Of a stretch of DNA of 64,000 nt, positions 13,203 to 23,329 are shown in pieces. The stretch covers positions 62,001 through 126,000 of the forward strand of contig OZ237741.1 of assembly GCA_965178125.1 (NCBI GenBank), read 5' to 3'. The position numbers were made by a program, and so were the translations under genes. Each line of letters opens with the position of its first letter. The first letter of the stretch is position 1. A model generated the notes under the pieces. The model saw nothing but the letters and a program-made list of their open reading frames with translations, was not told the origin of the DNA and did no database searches. This DNA is from Bilabrum cf. latius. Taxonomy: Eukaryota > Bigyra: Bicosoecida > Bigyra > Bicosoecida.

Positions 13203-14843
13203 ATGGCGGCTCAATCAAGCAGTTCCACTGATGTGGTTCGATAGGCGGCGCTACATGCCGTGAATGAAGAGTTTGCTGCTGCTCTAGATGTGCTCGGTGA
13301 AGCGCAAGGGCTGGATGAGGACCGAATCCGTGCATCAGTTCTGCTGCAAATGGATCGCGCAGATGAGGCCCTTGATGTGTGCAACCGAATAATAGAGCAG
13401 AGTTCCGACTCGCTGAAGGCGATTGATTTCATCAGGAGAGGGTAAGAACGACACTCCTGGGCCACGTGGAGAATCCGACCAGAATTCAATCTTTGTGTGA
13501 CCACTAGCTCTCAGTGCAACCGCACCTGTAGGTGAACTCGTGTAATTGTTTTGATCCCACGCAGGGCCGCTCTCTTTGCCCTCGATGAATTCGAAGAGGC
13601 CCGGACATCGATGCAGCGAGCAACCGCGAAAGGAGCTAAAGGACGCACAACGCGTATCGAAATGCAGGCCAAAGCCTGGATTGGGCGATGCGATGCAGAG
13701 TTAGAGTTGGAGGCTAACGATGGCGCTGAGCCCGAGCTCCTTGAACCAGAGGGTCGCCCAGAGCCGACCAAACAAGCCGCCGCCCCGGCGGCTCCAGTCG
13801 TCGTAGCTGCACCTGCACCTGCACCTGCACCTACACCTGCTCCGGTCCGTTCAGCCGTGAATCCCGTTGTCTAGCAGAGCGCTGCCCCGTCCACGGCTAC
13901 CTCGAGCGCCGCAGCCGCCTCGCTGCCCCCCGCCGCCGCTCCCGCGCCCCAGATCGAGTCCGAGCAGGACCCTGCCCCCGCCATGCCCGTGCCCTACGGA
14001 TACGTGGGCAAGCGGATCTTCGAGTGGGACGAGACGCCGACTCACGTGAACCTGACTGTGCTGGCCAAGCAGACAGACCCCTCCAAGAGCAGGGTGTAGG
14101 TGCAGGACGTGAGGGCCAGGGCGTGCGAGGACAGCGTGTCAGGCAAGCCGCTGAGCACGCTGCTGGGGGTCTGCTCGCAGCTGCAGGTGCACCTGTGGCG
14201 CCCGGAGGAAGAGGGGGGTCCTCTCAACATGGTGCTTCCACTGCGGGGGCGGGTGCAGGGAGGCAGCAGCGTGCGCGTGTCGCACCGTCGCATGGCGGTG
14301 GAGGTTGGGCTGGTCAAGGACACGCCTGGGCTGGATTGGGGGGAGCTGCAGCAGCCCAAGGAGGAGGAGGAGGAGGAGGATGAGATGGCCGGCGAGGGGA
14401 AAGGCGAGGACAGCAGTGCTGCGTCGGGGGCGGGGGCGGGGACGGGAGTGACAGAGGCGATGGGGGTCGATGGCGAGGACGACGACAGGGAGGGGGGGGC
14501 TGAGCGAGGGGGCGGGGAGGACGAGGAGGAGGATGACGAAGAGGGGGCAGGCGCGGGTGCCGGTGCCAAGCAGGCGAAGAAGAAGACGATCGCTCCCCGC
14601 ACGTATGACGAGTGGGAGGCGCTGGCCGAGGAGGCCGAGTAGGAGGAGAAGAGCGCCAAGCCCGAGGGAGATGAGGCGCTCATGCACCTCTTCAGGGACA
14701 TTTACGCGAGGTCGGATGAAGCAACCAGGCGCGCGATGAACAAGTCTTACCAACAGAGCAACGGGCTGTGCCTCAGCACCAACTGGAAGGACGTGGCTAA
14801 GAAAGACTTCGAGGACGAGAAAAAGAAGTACGGCAAGGGGTGA
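13203..14843 (+). CDS. SGT1: SGT1-like co-chaperone (TPR, CS, SGS domains)
   Basis: SGT1 is an HSP90 co-chaperone acting on SKP1/SCF, kinetochore and NLR clients. Exon 1 (13203-13441) starts MAAQSSSTDVV and contains a TAG at 13242 (VVR-Q-AALHA). After a 123-bp intron (13442-13564), exon 2 runs to TGA at 14841-14843; 505 aa in all, longer than the ~360 aa usual because of a Pro/Ala linker and an acidic Glu-rich insert. Domains in order: degenerate TPRs (residues ~1-150), CS domain ([20 protein letters not shown] to VEVGLVK), and the SGS signature [20 protein letters not shown] then LSTNWKDV near the C-terminus. Further TAGs at 13872, 14097 and 14640. The SGS box, the most diagnostic part, lies after the 14640 TAG, so that codon cannot be a stop. 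Confidence 0.93.
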
Positions 14844-15180
14844 GGGGTCCCGGGGTTGGCGGGGTGTTCTTGTCCCTTGGTGCGCAGCTGTACATACTTG
14901 CTTGCGCTCAATCTCATTGCAAATAGTATCCACAGCTTGTTACTGATTACGAATGGTTGAGGCCGGATCGCAGCCTCGCCACGCAGCTGTCGATCTCTCG
15001 GTTGCGTGGGGTTTTTTGCGAATCTGATTTTGAGTTGATCCGAAAGCGTGGGTGACTGTCACGGCGAACGAGGCGCACCGAACGGCAAACGGGTCCTGGC
15101 TGGTGTTTAACTAGGACATAGTCAAGGCGACAGCCCAGTAAAGCGCTGCGCAGTACCTTTCCGTCTGTTGCCTGCACAAA
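14844..15180. other. Intergenic, SGT1 to CK2-beta
   Basis: 337 bp, lower GC than the flanking exons. Probably the SGT1 3' UTR and the CK2-beta promoter and leader. I saw no further gene or RNA element. Confidence 0.5.
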
Positions 15181-16661
15181 ATGGTTGACCCCCAGGGCCG
15201 CTATGCTGGCGATGATGCAGACGTAGTAGACTCTGACGACGTGTCTCGGTCCGGAATGTCCAGGTGAGTGAAGTATGGTTATAGTTTCAACATCATGTAG
15301 ACAGACTCTTGGCTGGATGTGCATGTGTAGGATCCACTAGCGTTTCAAGACATGGCGCACGCGAGGCCGAACTGCTTTGAACCTTCGAGGGTATTTCTCA
15401 CCATGCATGCGTGATCGGCAAGCTGATTTGATCCATTTCTTATGCAGCGATATGTCCGAGGAAGATTCAACGTGGACGTCGTGGTTCTGCTCGCTGCGTG
15501 GGCACGAGTTTTTTGTTGAGGTGCCCGAAGATTACATCTAGGACGAATTCAACCTGACTGGGCTGTCTTAGATTGTTCCATACTATGACTACGCCTTGGA
15601 CACGATTCTGGACTTGGACTCTGGTGCGGAGGACATGACCGAGGAGCAGCAAGAGCTGGTGGACAGCGCAGCTGAGTTCCTTTATGGCCTCATCCATGCC
15701 AGATACGTTATTACAAGCAGGGGTCTTCAGCAAGTGTTAGAAAAATACTAGGATTTTTCGTACGGCCGGTGCCATCGAGTGCACTGCGAGGGTCAGCCGA
15801 TGCTGCCTTGCGGCAGAAGCGACATCCCTCGCAAGAGCGGCGTGGTCCTCTACTGCCCGCGCTGCAGCGACGTGTACTACCCGAAGAGCAGGAGACACTC
15901 TAGTGAGAACACAATGCGACAACACATCCAAGTGTCCAGCCCTCCCTAACCCACCCCTCCCGCGCGCACCCCCCTCTTTCCCTCCTCCCCGCCTCCCCTC
16001 CTCCACCGCAGAGATCGACGGGGCCTACTTCGGAACCACTCTCCCGCACCTGCTCCTCATGACTTACCCGGAACTGGTCCCCGCCGCCCCGCAGGAAGCA
16101 TTCCGCCCGCGCGTGTTCGGGTTCAGGGTGCACTGCCCCGCCCCGGACGCCATCGAAGCGGCCTCCTCGGCGCTGGCGGCGGACGGGTCCGCGGTCAGGA
16201 GCCGCAGCCTGCGGTCGATGCTGGCCGTGCGGGAGCTGGTGGAGCGGGCGGCGAAGGCACGGGTGGAGGCGCTGGTGGACGGCCGGGTGCCTCACATCAC
16301 GGTGGAGGGAGGCGCGATGCCGGTCACGGTCTAGGGGGGCATTGACGTGGCGGGCGTGCTGGCTGCGGCTGCCAGGGGGGACGGGTGGCGCGGGGGCGCG
16401 GCGGGGCCCGAGGCCCCTGGAGATGCCGGTTAGGACGCGGGCCAGGCGCGAGGGGGCGGCGCGGGGAGGGCGTCGGATGGGACAGGGGCAGCGGGTACGG
16501 GTACGGGTGCAGGTGCGGGTGCGGGTGGTGAAGTGGGGGGCAACGGCATACCGGAGGGTACCAGCGCTGATGGGAAGAATATGGAGAACGTAGAAGAAGG
16601 GCTGGAGATAGGAGATGATGGTGGGGCCAAAGCAGACCCGGGGGCTGGCGTGAATGGGTGA
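15181..16661 (+). CDS. CSNK2B: Casein kinase 2 regulatory (beta) subunit
   Basis: Dimeric regulatory subunit that assembles the CK2 tetramer. Exon 1 15181-15263; intron 15264-15447 (184 bp); exon 2 15448-15902; intron 15903-16011 (109 bp); exon 3 16012-16661 (TGA). The core is canonical: [18 protein letters not shown], then the acidic loop, [10 protein letters not shown], the zinc-ribbon Cys pairs (CHRVHC and YCPRC), and [15 protein letters not shown]. In-frame TAGs: 15539 in DYI(Q)DEFNLTGL, where Gln is invariant; 15569 in GLS(Q)IVPYY; 15749 in LEKY(Q)DFSYG, also conserved; and 16332 plus a further one in the tail. Beyond the family end (GFRVHCP) the frame continues for about 150 residues of Ala/Gly-rich sequence, making 395 aa against ~215-280. 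If TAG at 16332 were a stop the tail would be shorter. Confidence 0.95.
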
Positions 16662-16926
16662 GCCGCGGGTTGGGGTGGGGCGGCTGGCGTTGGCAAGTCC
16701 AGCTTGCGTGAAGCCCATGGGTGCTTGCATCGAACCAAGCCATCCATCCACGCATGTTAGGTCATGTATAATGCTTGCTGCCCGCATTGACTCGAGTCCA
16801 AAAATCTCTCATTGCCTTCAATTCATGGAGTACGCCTGTGCATTGCATTGTCCGTTTTGAGCTCCACCGCACCAAGCAGCACTCTTGATCCGATCCTTGA
16901 TCCGATCATCCGATGAACCCCATTCA

Positions 16927-18306
16927 TCACGCGGCAGGCACGGCGTGTTCCCCGAACACATCCTGTACGCCACCCCTCACCGCCTGCACCATGGTCTGCA
17001 CGTCCTCTTCTCCGATGGTCAAAGGGGGAGCCAGTCGGATGATGTCCCCGTGCGTTGGCTTGGCCAGCACCCCCCTCTCCTTCATGGCCAAGCACACCTC
17101 CCAGGCAGTGGGCGCGCCCTCCCCCTCCCCCGGCCGGATGACCACCGCATTCAGCAGCCCCTTGCCCCTGACCTCGACCACCTGCGAGCCCTCGCCCAGC
17201 AGAGAGGCAGACAGCTCGCTCCGCAGCAGATCGCCCATCCTAGCCGCGTTCTCCACCATACCCTCCTCCTGCAGCACTGCCAGCGCCTCCATGGCCACCG
17301 CGGCCCCCAGAGGGTTGCCCCCGTACGTGGACCCGTGCTGCCCCGGCCTCACCGCCAGCATCACCTCCGAGGAGGCCAGCATGGCGCTCACAGGGAACAC
17401 GCCTCCGCTGAGGGCCTTGCCCAGCACCAGCATATCCGGCCTCCAGTCGTCCGAGGGGTCCTCCTCATTCCTTTCGTAGTGGGAGGCGAGCCACTTGCCC
17501 GTCCGGCCGAGCCCCGTCTGCACCTCGTCCGCGATCAGCAGTGCGCCCCTCGAGTGCAGCAGCTCCTGGGCCCCGCGCAGGTATCCCTCGGGAGGGACCA
17601 CCACTCCGGCCTCGCCCTGGATGGGCTCTGCCATGAGGGCGATCACGTTCGGGTCCGCGTCCAGCGCCCGCTCCAGGTCCTCGAGGCAGCCGTACTCGAC
17701 CGTCGAAAAGCCGGGGGTGAACGGGCCGAAGCCCTTGCGCGACTCGGGGTCGGTGCTGCTCGACACGGCCGAGATGCTGCGGCCCCAGAAATTGTTGGCG
17801 GGGAACAAAATTGTGCCCTGGTTCTCTGGAACCCCGCGCACATCGTAACCCCAGCGACGCGCGAACTTGACGGCGCTCTCGCAGGCCTCCACGCCGCTGT
17901 TCATCAGGAGGGCCCGCTCATACCCAAACCCCTCGCATAGATCCCTCTCAAGCAGACCAAGCTGATCGTTATGAAATGCCCTGCTTGTCAGGGTCAGTCG
18001 ACTGGCCTATTCTTGCAACTTAGCGATAATTCTAGGATGGCAGTGCCCCTAGTTGACCGCCGAGAACGCAGAGAGACAATCCAGGTACTCCTTCCCTTCT
18101 ACATCCACCATCGTTTTACCCTTGGCATGTGAGACCACCACTGGAATTGGGCTGTAGTTCTCAGCGCCGTACTTACGCTCGAGATTCAAGCACTCCTGCG
18201 ACGAGCTCGCCTTCTACTTGCCAAACTTGTAGGACAGCTACCTCAAACCCAGACCAGCCCTTGGTCTCAGTGCTAGCCTATGCATGCATTGACGAACTCC
18301 AGCCAT
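16927..18306 (-). CDS. OAT: Ornithine aminotransferase, mitochondrial
   Basis: PLP enzyme converting ornithine and 2-oxoglutarate to glutamate semialdehyde and glutamate. Single exon, 459 aa, TGA stop. The N-terminus (MAGVRQCMHRLALRPRAG) is an Arg-rich mitochondrial presequence, followed by LERKYGAENYSPIPVV, the usual OAT start. Substrate and PLP regions are intact: SSSTDPESRKGFGPF, EPIQGEAGVVVP, IADEVQTGLGRTGKW, with the Schiff-base Lys in LGKALSGG, then HGSTYGGNPLG and KPTHGDIIRLAPPL. Four in-frame TAGs: LGLR(Q)LSYK and FGK(Q)KAS in the presequence, SAVN(Q)GHCHP (plus-strand cta near 18050) and KLQE(Q)ASRLTLTSRAF. The third is an invariant Gln in OAT and the fourth matches Gln in the plant enzyme. 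It is tail-to-tail with CK2-beta. Confidence 0.96.
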
Positions 18307-18899
18307 CGTACTTTCGCGTTGGTGCGGTAGAAATGTGTCGGAACAAAACGGAAATTCGCGCGCGTTCGCCACCGTTCCGAGCGAACCCAGGGCCGGGCGG
18401 AACGTGAACTGAGGCAGGATCGTGTGGGCAATAACCAGCGAGGCACTAGATGGGTTGGGGGGGCATTTATGGCGAACAGAGAGAGTGTTTGCGGGGTGGT
18501 GAGTGTTTCGTGGCTCGCGGAGAGTGAGGTGAGGGTGTGGGAGTGTGGGATCTTATTAGGGCCGGTGCAGTGGTGCTTGCCTCGCTGTATACGGTTGCGG
18601 ACGAAAGTCCACCGTCATGGTCATGCTGTCTTTGCACAGCACCCATTGTTCGGTTCTGCTTGACCTTAAATCAGATTTCAGATTTCAGAGGCTGGACTGG
18701 TATCAAGTGGCTCCGCTGACTTCGTAAGCTTGGATGGTACTATAACTATAGGCCCTACAGCGTGGTTAGACTCTCTGCGGACATAATCATATTTTCATCG
18801 TCAAGCATGTAGCACCAGCCCCCACTCACCGACACCATTTGCTCGGCCTTCGCAAGCACCGCTATAACCCCCGGCCGATGCCCCCATGCACGCACCCAC
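18307..18899. other. Intergenic, OAT 5' side to ORMDL 3' side
   Basis: 593 bp between the OAT start and the ORMDL stop, both on the minus strand. It should carry the OAT promoter and the ORMDL 3' UTR. No convincing exon or RNA gene was seen. Confidence 0.45.
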
Positions 18900-19709
18900 T
18901 CAGTCCTCGATGCCCCTGGCCTGGTTGATGTGGAAGATGCGCACCCCATGCATCTCGGGCAGCTTGGCCACGAGCAGGATGGCCACCTGCACGAAGCTGA
19001 ATGCGAGGTGCCACGTGTCGTACTTGGTCATGTGCGCCGTCACCATGAACCTGCGAGGTGATGCGGTGAACGGATCGCGCCGAGGAAGCGAAGGCCATGT
19101 GGCGGCTGAGCGATGCACGGGGGTCCACGGGCAGCAATCATGGAACACGTCCACTTTACCAGCGGCGGTTCGAGCTCTCACAGCACTACAGGAGCAATCA
19201 TGAGGAATTTCTTCGTGTCGGTCCACATGACGCCATTATCTATCTGCTCCCATACTGTCTTGTCAATCTTGTCGCCCTAGTCCTGCCACGCTGGCGAGCC
19301 GCGCTTCCAGTGCAAACCAGCAAACTAGATCTGCGAAAGGCGGATATGAGTGGCACTAAATCAGTACATGGATGCATGTGCTTGCCAACAAGCATTTGCC
19401 TCCAAAAAAAGGAGTTGCATCGCGTGCCTTCTGCTCCATCCGTGGAGTTCCATTTGCTGATACTGGGCGCCAAAACATCTGACGCTGACTCACGACAAAA
19501 TGAACAAAGTGAGTTAGGCTCCACTTCATTGGCACAGTGAGAACCTACTCCGGGACAAAAGCGTACAAGAGAAATCGGAAGAGTACCACAGCCAAGATGT
19601 AGAAAATCCAGGTTCCTGGCTGCCCAAAATACTCTACATTCTGGTCGAAGAGACTTTGTGTAGATAAAGCCGATCTTGAAATCGAACGTTTAATGCCTGC
19701 ACTAGACAT
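18900..19709 (-). CDS. ORMDL: ORM1-like protein (ORMDL)
   Basis: Small ER membrane protein that restrains serine palmitoyltransferase. Three exons on the minus strand: 19709-19494, 19330-19182 and 19050-18900 (TGA), with introns of 163 and 131 bp (GTGAGT and GTGAGA donors, CGCAG acceptors). Total 171 aa. The order matches the family: QNVEYFGQPGTWIFYILAV (first membrane segment), SLTHFVHFV, HWKRGSPAWQDQGD, VWEQIDNGVMWTDTKKFL, and KLPEMHGVRIFHIN at the C-terminus. In-frame TAGs: FVPE(Q)VLT in exon 1, VI(Q)FAGLHW and QD(Q)GDKID (plus 19277-19279) in exon 2. The last is the invariant Gln of the family DQG motif. An N-terminal extension further upstream is possible but would run into the channel gene. 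Confidence 0.93.
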
Positions 19710-19797
19710 GATAGACTGTGGTCTCACACGGCGTTTTCCCTTGGCGCCGCGCATCGACTGGTTCCGCAATACCGACCCACGGATCGGACGCACTTCA
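19710..19797. promoter_or_regulatory. Shared promoter region, ORMDL / channel
   Basis: 88 bp between the chosen divergent ATGs. If the channel starts at 19693 the two coding regions overlap by 17 bp. Confidence 0.35.
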
Positions 19798-21990
19798 ATG
19801 TCCGCCGCATGCGGCACATCTTCAGATGACATGATGCAGGAAGTCCCTGTGCCATCTTGGATTAAGCGAGTTGACAAGCGACTGGATGAGGAGGACCGGC
19901 GGTTGCTGCGTCGAGCTGCCGAAACGGCATCCAAAGAGATATCTTGGAGGCGGTGGGCCTACTTTGTTGTCGTTGGTGCCCGTCCTGGAGAGTGGGTAAT
20001 GCTCGCAAACCTGGTCAGCGCATTGATAGCGGGCTCCATCGTCGTGAATACGATTGCTTTCGTTCTATCTACAGATGACGCAATTAACGATCGATACGGC
20101 TCCGCCTTCGATGGAATTGAGGCATTTTGCACTGTTCTGTTCACGCTGGAATTTGTTATTCGGCTTTGGACTGCTCCAGAGTCGAAGCGGCTCCGGGCGG
20201 TCAGGCCTCGTCGAGAGAGGATGCTGCCACACATTTGCCAGTGCATCTACTTTCCGCTGCTGCAGTGCATGCTGGAGCAGTCCAGTCGCAGGCACCCGCG
20301 CAGTCGGGCATCGCGAACTCCAGCAATGGCCTTAAGCGCGGCTGCGATCCGCCGGTCGGGGCTGGCCCCTCTCGCCGGCGGCCTCAGTGCCACGCATCCA
20401 GCTGCCGCTGAGGGCCCGCTCCTGGCGCTGGTGGCGCTACAGCCCCCCACTTCCACTGGTACTGACAATGGCAACGACAATAGGAGCAGTGGGACACGGG
20501 ATGCGCACGGACCGGGGGGCAGCAACGGCGCTTCAACCAGCCTACAGTCCCACGGTACTTCCAATGCATCCAGCGCCAGCACAGCCTCAGCCTCACGCGC
20601 GCACAACCACTCTGGCCCCGGCCAGCCTCTGCTGGAAAAGGCACACATACTACCAGCTGGCATTGGCAGCTCCGGGGCCTCTGCCCGGCAGATGCAGGGA
20701 CACAATGGGGGCAATTTACCTCCATCATCACCGTGCGGGAGCTCCTGCGGATGGGCAGGCATGCTGCAAGCCTGCCTGTGCGGGTGCTGCGGTCTCAGCG
20801 GGCACGCCGGGTGCTGCGGTCTGGCCCCACTGGACCACCTGGAGCCCGAGGGGGCAGAGGCGGGAGGGAGCGGCGGGCCACATTCGTCACACTCGGCAGT
20901 CCCCACGCGCGTCCGAGTGCCCCTGGTACCGCCCGCCTCCCGCAGCTGGCAGCTGATGGACAGTCCCGACAGCTGGGAGCTGCCCGAGTGGGGGGCCCGC
21001 GCCCGTTGGTTGCTCACCTTTGAGGCCCTCATCGACCTGGCCTCCGTTGTTCCCTGGTACGTGGCGCTGGGGGTGGCGGCGGGGCACGGGGGCAGGGCGG
21101 CTGCGGACGCCGCCTCGGGTGCGGGCGACTCTGTTCCCTCGTTGGCCTTCCTGCGGGCCCTGCGGCTGTTCCGGATCCTCAAGACGGACCGCTGGACGAC
21201 CGCGTTTGAGAGTGTGACGAGGGTGCTGTGGACCAACCGGGAGATACTGCTGGTGGGGCTGTTCGCCTGCCTGGTGCTGCTCGTGTTCACGGCCACGCTG
21301 CTCTATTACGCCGAGCAGCTGTCCTCGGGAGGAGGCCGTGGGCCTGCCGATTCGAGGCTTGACTCGATTCCCAACACGCTGTACGTGGCGGTGATGATGC
21401 TGACGGGACAAGGAGGACCCGATGGGGAGTTGCGGACGGGGACACAGGTGCTGGTAGCGGTGACGGCCGTGTTCTCTGTGGGTGTGTTCGCCATTCCTGC
21501 TTCTATGCTTGCCTGGGGCTTCGAGGCAGAGGCCGAGCGCATGCTGCGGGAGCGCAAGGCGAGGAGGAAGCTGAGGAGGAGGCTCAGGAGACTGAGGCTC
21601 AGGGAGGCGCAGGTGCAGAGCAGCTCGTCGGACTCCAGCTGGGTAGAGGAGGAGGAGGAGGGGGAGGAGAACAGGGAGCTCGAGCACATTGGGGATGACA
21701 GTGACGGTGGGGAGGGTGCGAGTGACGGTGGAGAGGACCAGCCTGAGGGAGGTGACGGGAAGGGACCCACTGGCAGCAGTGAGGGCGCAGATTTGCAGGT
21801 CGACGGCAGGATGAGGGATGCCCTGCATTAGGCCGCCGGGAGGGCGCTGCTGGACGCCATGCGGCAAGGCGGCGAGCCCGCGTGCGGGTCCGCGGCGGTT
21901 GCTGTGGCGAGGTCGGGTGACGAGGGCGGCGGCGGGTACACGCTCACGACCACCGTCACGTTGCAGAAGCGGCAATCGCCCGCGCCTTAA
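19798..21990 (+). CDS. Voltage-gated-like cation channel, six-TM type
   Basis: Single exon, 730 aa. S1 near WVMLANLVSALIAGSIVV, S2 near FCTVLFTLEFVIRLW, then an unusually long (~270 aa) Ser/Ala/Gly-rich loop before S3 (ALIDLASVVPWYVALGV), S4 (LRALRLFRILKTDRW, basic residues spaced as in a voltage sensor), S5 (LLVGLFACLVLLVFTATLLYY), a pore loop (PNTLYVAVMMLTGQGGPDG) and S6 (FSVGVFAIPASMLAWGFE). The C-terminus is acidic and probably cytosolic. The pore reads LTGQG where K+ channels have TVGYG, so selectivity is unknown. TAG at 21829 is read through for 52 codons to TAA 21988-21990, and TGA follows three codons later. An earlier ATG at 19693 would overlap the ORMDL start; 19798 was preferred. 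Confidence 0.75.
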
Positions 21991-22092
21991 ATTTGTTGAA
22001 TACGTGTTTGTCTCACTTCATCTGATCGCTCGGTTTTCGTGTCGCTGCGGATAAGCTGAACCAAAATAGGTCCTGGAAGCTCTGCCACAATT

Positions 22093-23286
22093 ATGGATCC
22101 ATCGAGCTCAGCTCTGGTTTCAAGCCGGGTGTTGAATGCCGCTTTAAGCATTCGTGCAGTACTTGCGTTGCTCATCGCCGGTGCAATGGCTGTTCGCGGA
22201 TACAAGAAGAATAGCCTGGATCTTAGCGGTGCGCTTGCCGCGGCAGCAGTCGGGTTCGCGTCAATGCTTTCGGGCTGGCGTTTTGGGCTTACGCTGATAT
22301 TATTCTATGCATCGTCATCTGCACTTACTCGAGTTGGTAACAAGCGTAAGGCGCAAATAGAGTCTGGGCACAAGGAAGGCGGTCAGCGAGACTGGATCCA
22401 GGTGCTGGTGAACTCTGGCCTAGCGGTAGCGGCAGCGTTGAGCTTCCTTGCGTTGCACGGTGAAGATGTCGCACCACCCGATGCACAGCTTACCCAGTGG
22501 CTCCTGCTTGCCCACGTTTGCTTCTTTGCGACGTGCGCTGGAGACACGTGGTCCAGCGAGCTCGGCGTGCTCTCGACCGGCGCCCCCACGCTGGTGACCA
22601 CATGCCGCCGTGTACCGGCGGGGACAAATGGTGGTGTCTCGGGACTGGGGCTGCTCGCTGCAGCTGCCGGTGGCCTCTTTGTAGGCGCGGTGCACGTGCT
22701 CGTTGGGGCTCTCGCTCACGGGTTCGGGGCCGGCGATGGTGGGAGTGTCGATGGCCCGTCGTTCTCCGCGGATGTGTTCGCTGGCAGCTTGATGCGAGAA
22801 AAAGGCGTGCTGCTGCTAGGCCTGGTGTGCGGGCTGCTGGGCTCTCTACTGGATAGCGTGCTGGGTGCAACCTGCCAGGTCACGCTGGCTCGGCGGGTCG
22901 TTGGCGCAATCCGCAAGGCCGATTAGGGAACAGGGGGTGGGAAGGGGGGATCGGCGGGCAGGAGCGGGCTGCGGCAGAGGAGGGGCAGTCGCCAGGACGG
23001 TGGGGGGCGAACTGCGGATGATGCGTGCAAGGGGAAGGAGGGCGAGGATGACGAATAGTACGAAGGGGTGGAGCAGGCTGCTGCCATGCAGGTGCTGACG
23101 GGTCATGACATGGATGATCACTGGGATGACAAGGAGGGGAGGGCGGTTGGAGAGGCTGTGGTGGTGTCAGGGACCGCGTGTCTGAGCAATGACGGTGTCA
23201 ATTTCGTGTCAGCTGCCTGCATGATGGGGCTGGGGGCCACCTGCGGTGTCTGGCTCGGGGTGGGCGCTCTGCCCGTACATGGATGA
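22093..23286 (+). CDS. TMEM19: TMEM19 / VTE6-like integral membrane protein (DUF92)
   Basis: Plant members (VTE6) phosphorylate phytyl phosphate for tocopherol and phylloquinone synthesis; animal TMEM19 is uncharacterised. Single exon, 397 aa, TGA. Hydrophobic helices alternate with conserved loops: GALAAAAVGFASMLSGWRFG, SSSALTRVGNKRKAQIE, HVCFFATCAGDTWSSELGVL, VPAGTNGGVSGLGLLAAAAG and GLLGSLLDSVLGATCQ. The C-terminal helix (LSNDGVNFVSAACMM), conserved across the family, lies after two in-frame TAGs (22924-22926 and 23056-23058), so both must be sense. The stretch between the TAGs and this helix is hydrophilic and longer than usual. It ends 44 bp from the stop of the convergent minus gene. 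Confidence 0.92.
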
Positions 23287-23329
23287 CCCATACATGTGCA
23301 TACGCCTGCAGCCGTTACAATACCAAGTC

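Noticed and set aside
16885-17940. 351-codon plus-strand open frame over OAT
   Set aside because: Antisense shadow of OAT; low-complexity His/Arg/Leu translation with no domain.
20247-21296. 349-codon minus-strand frame over the channel gene
   Set aside because: Antisense to a gene with recognisable S4-S6; composition is typical of a GC-rich shadow.
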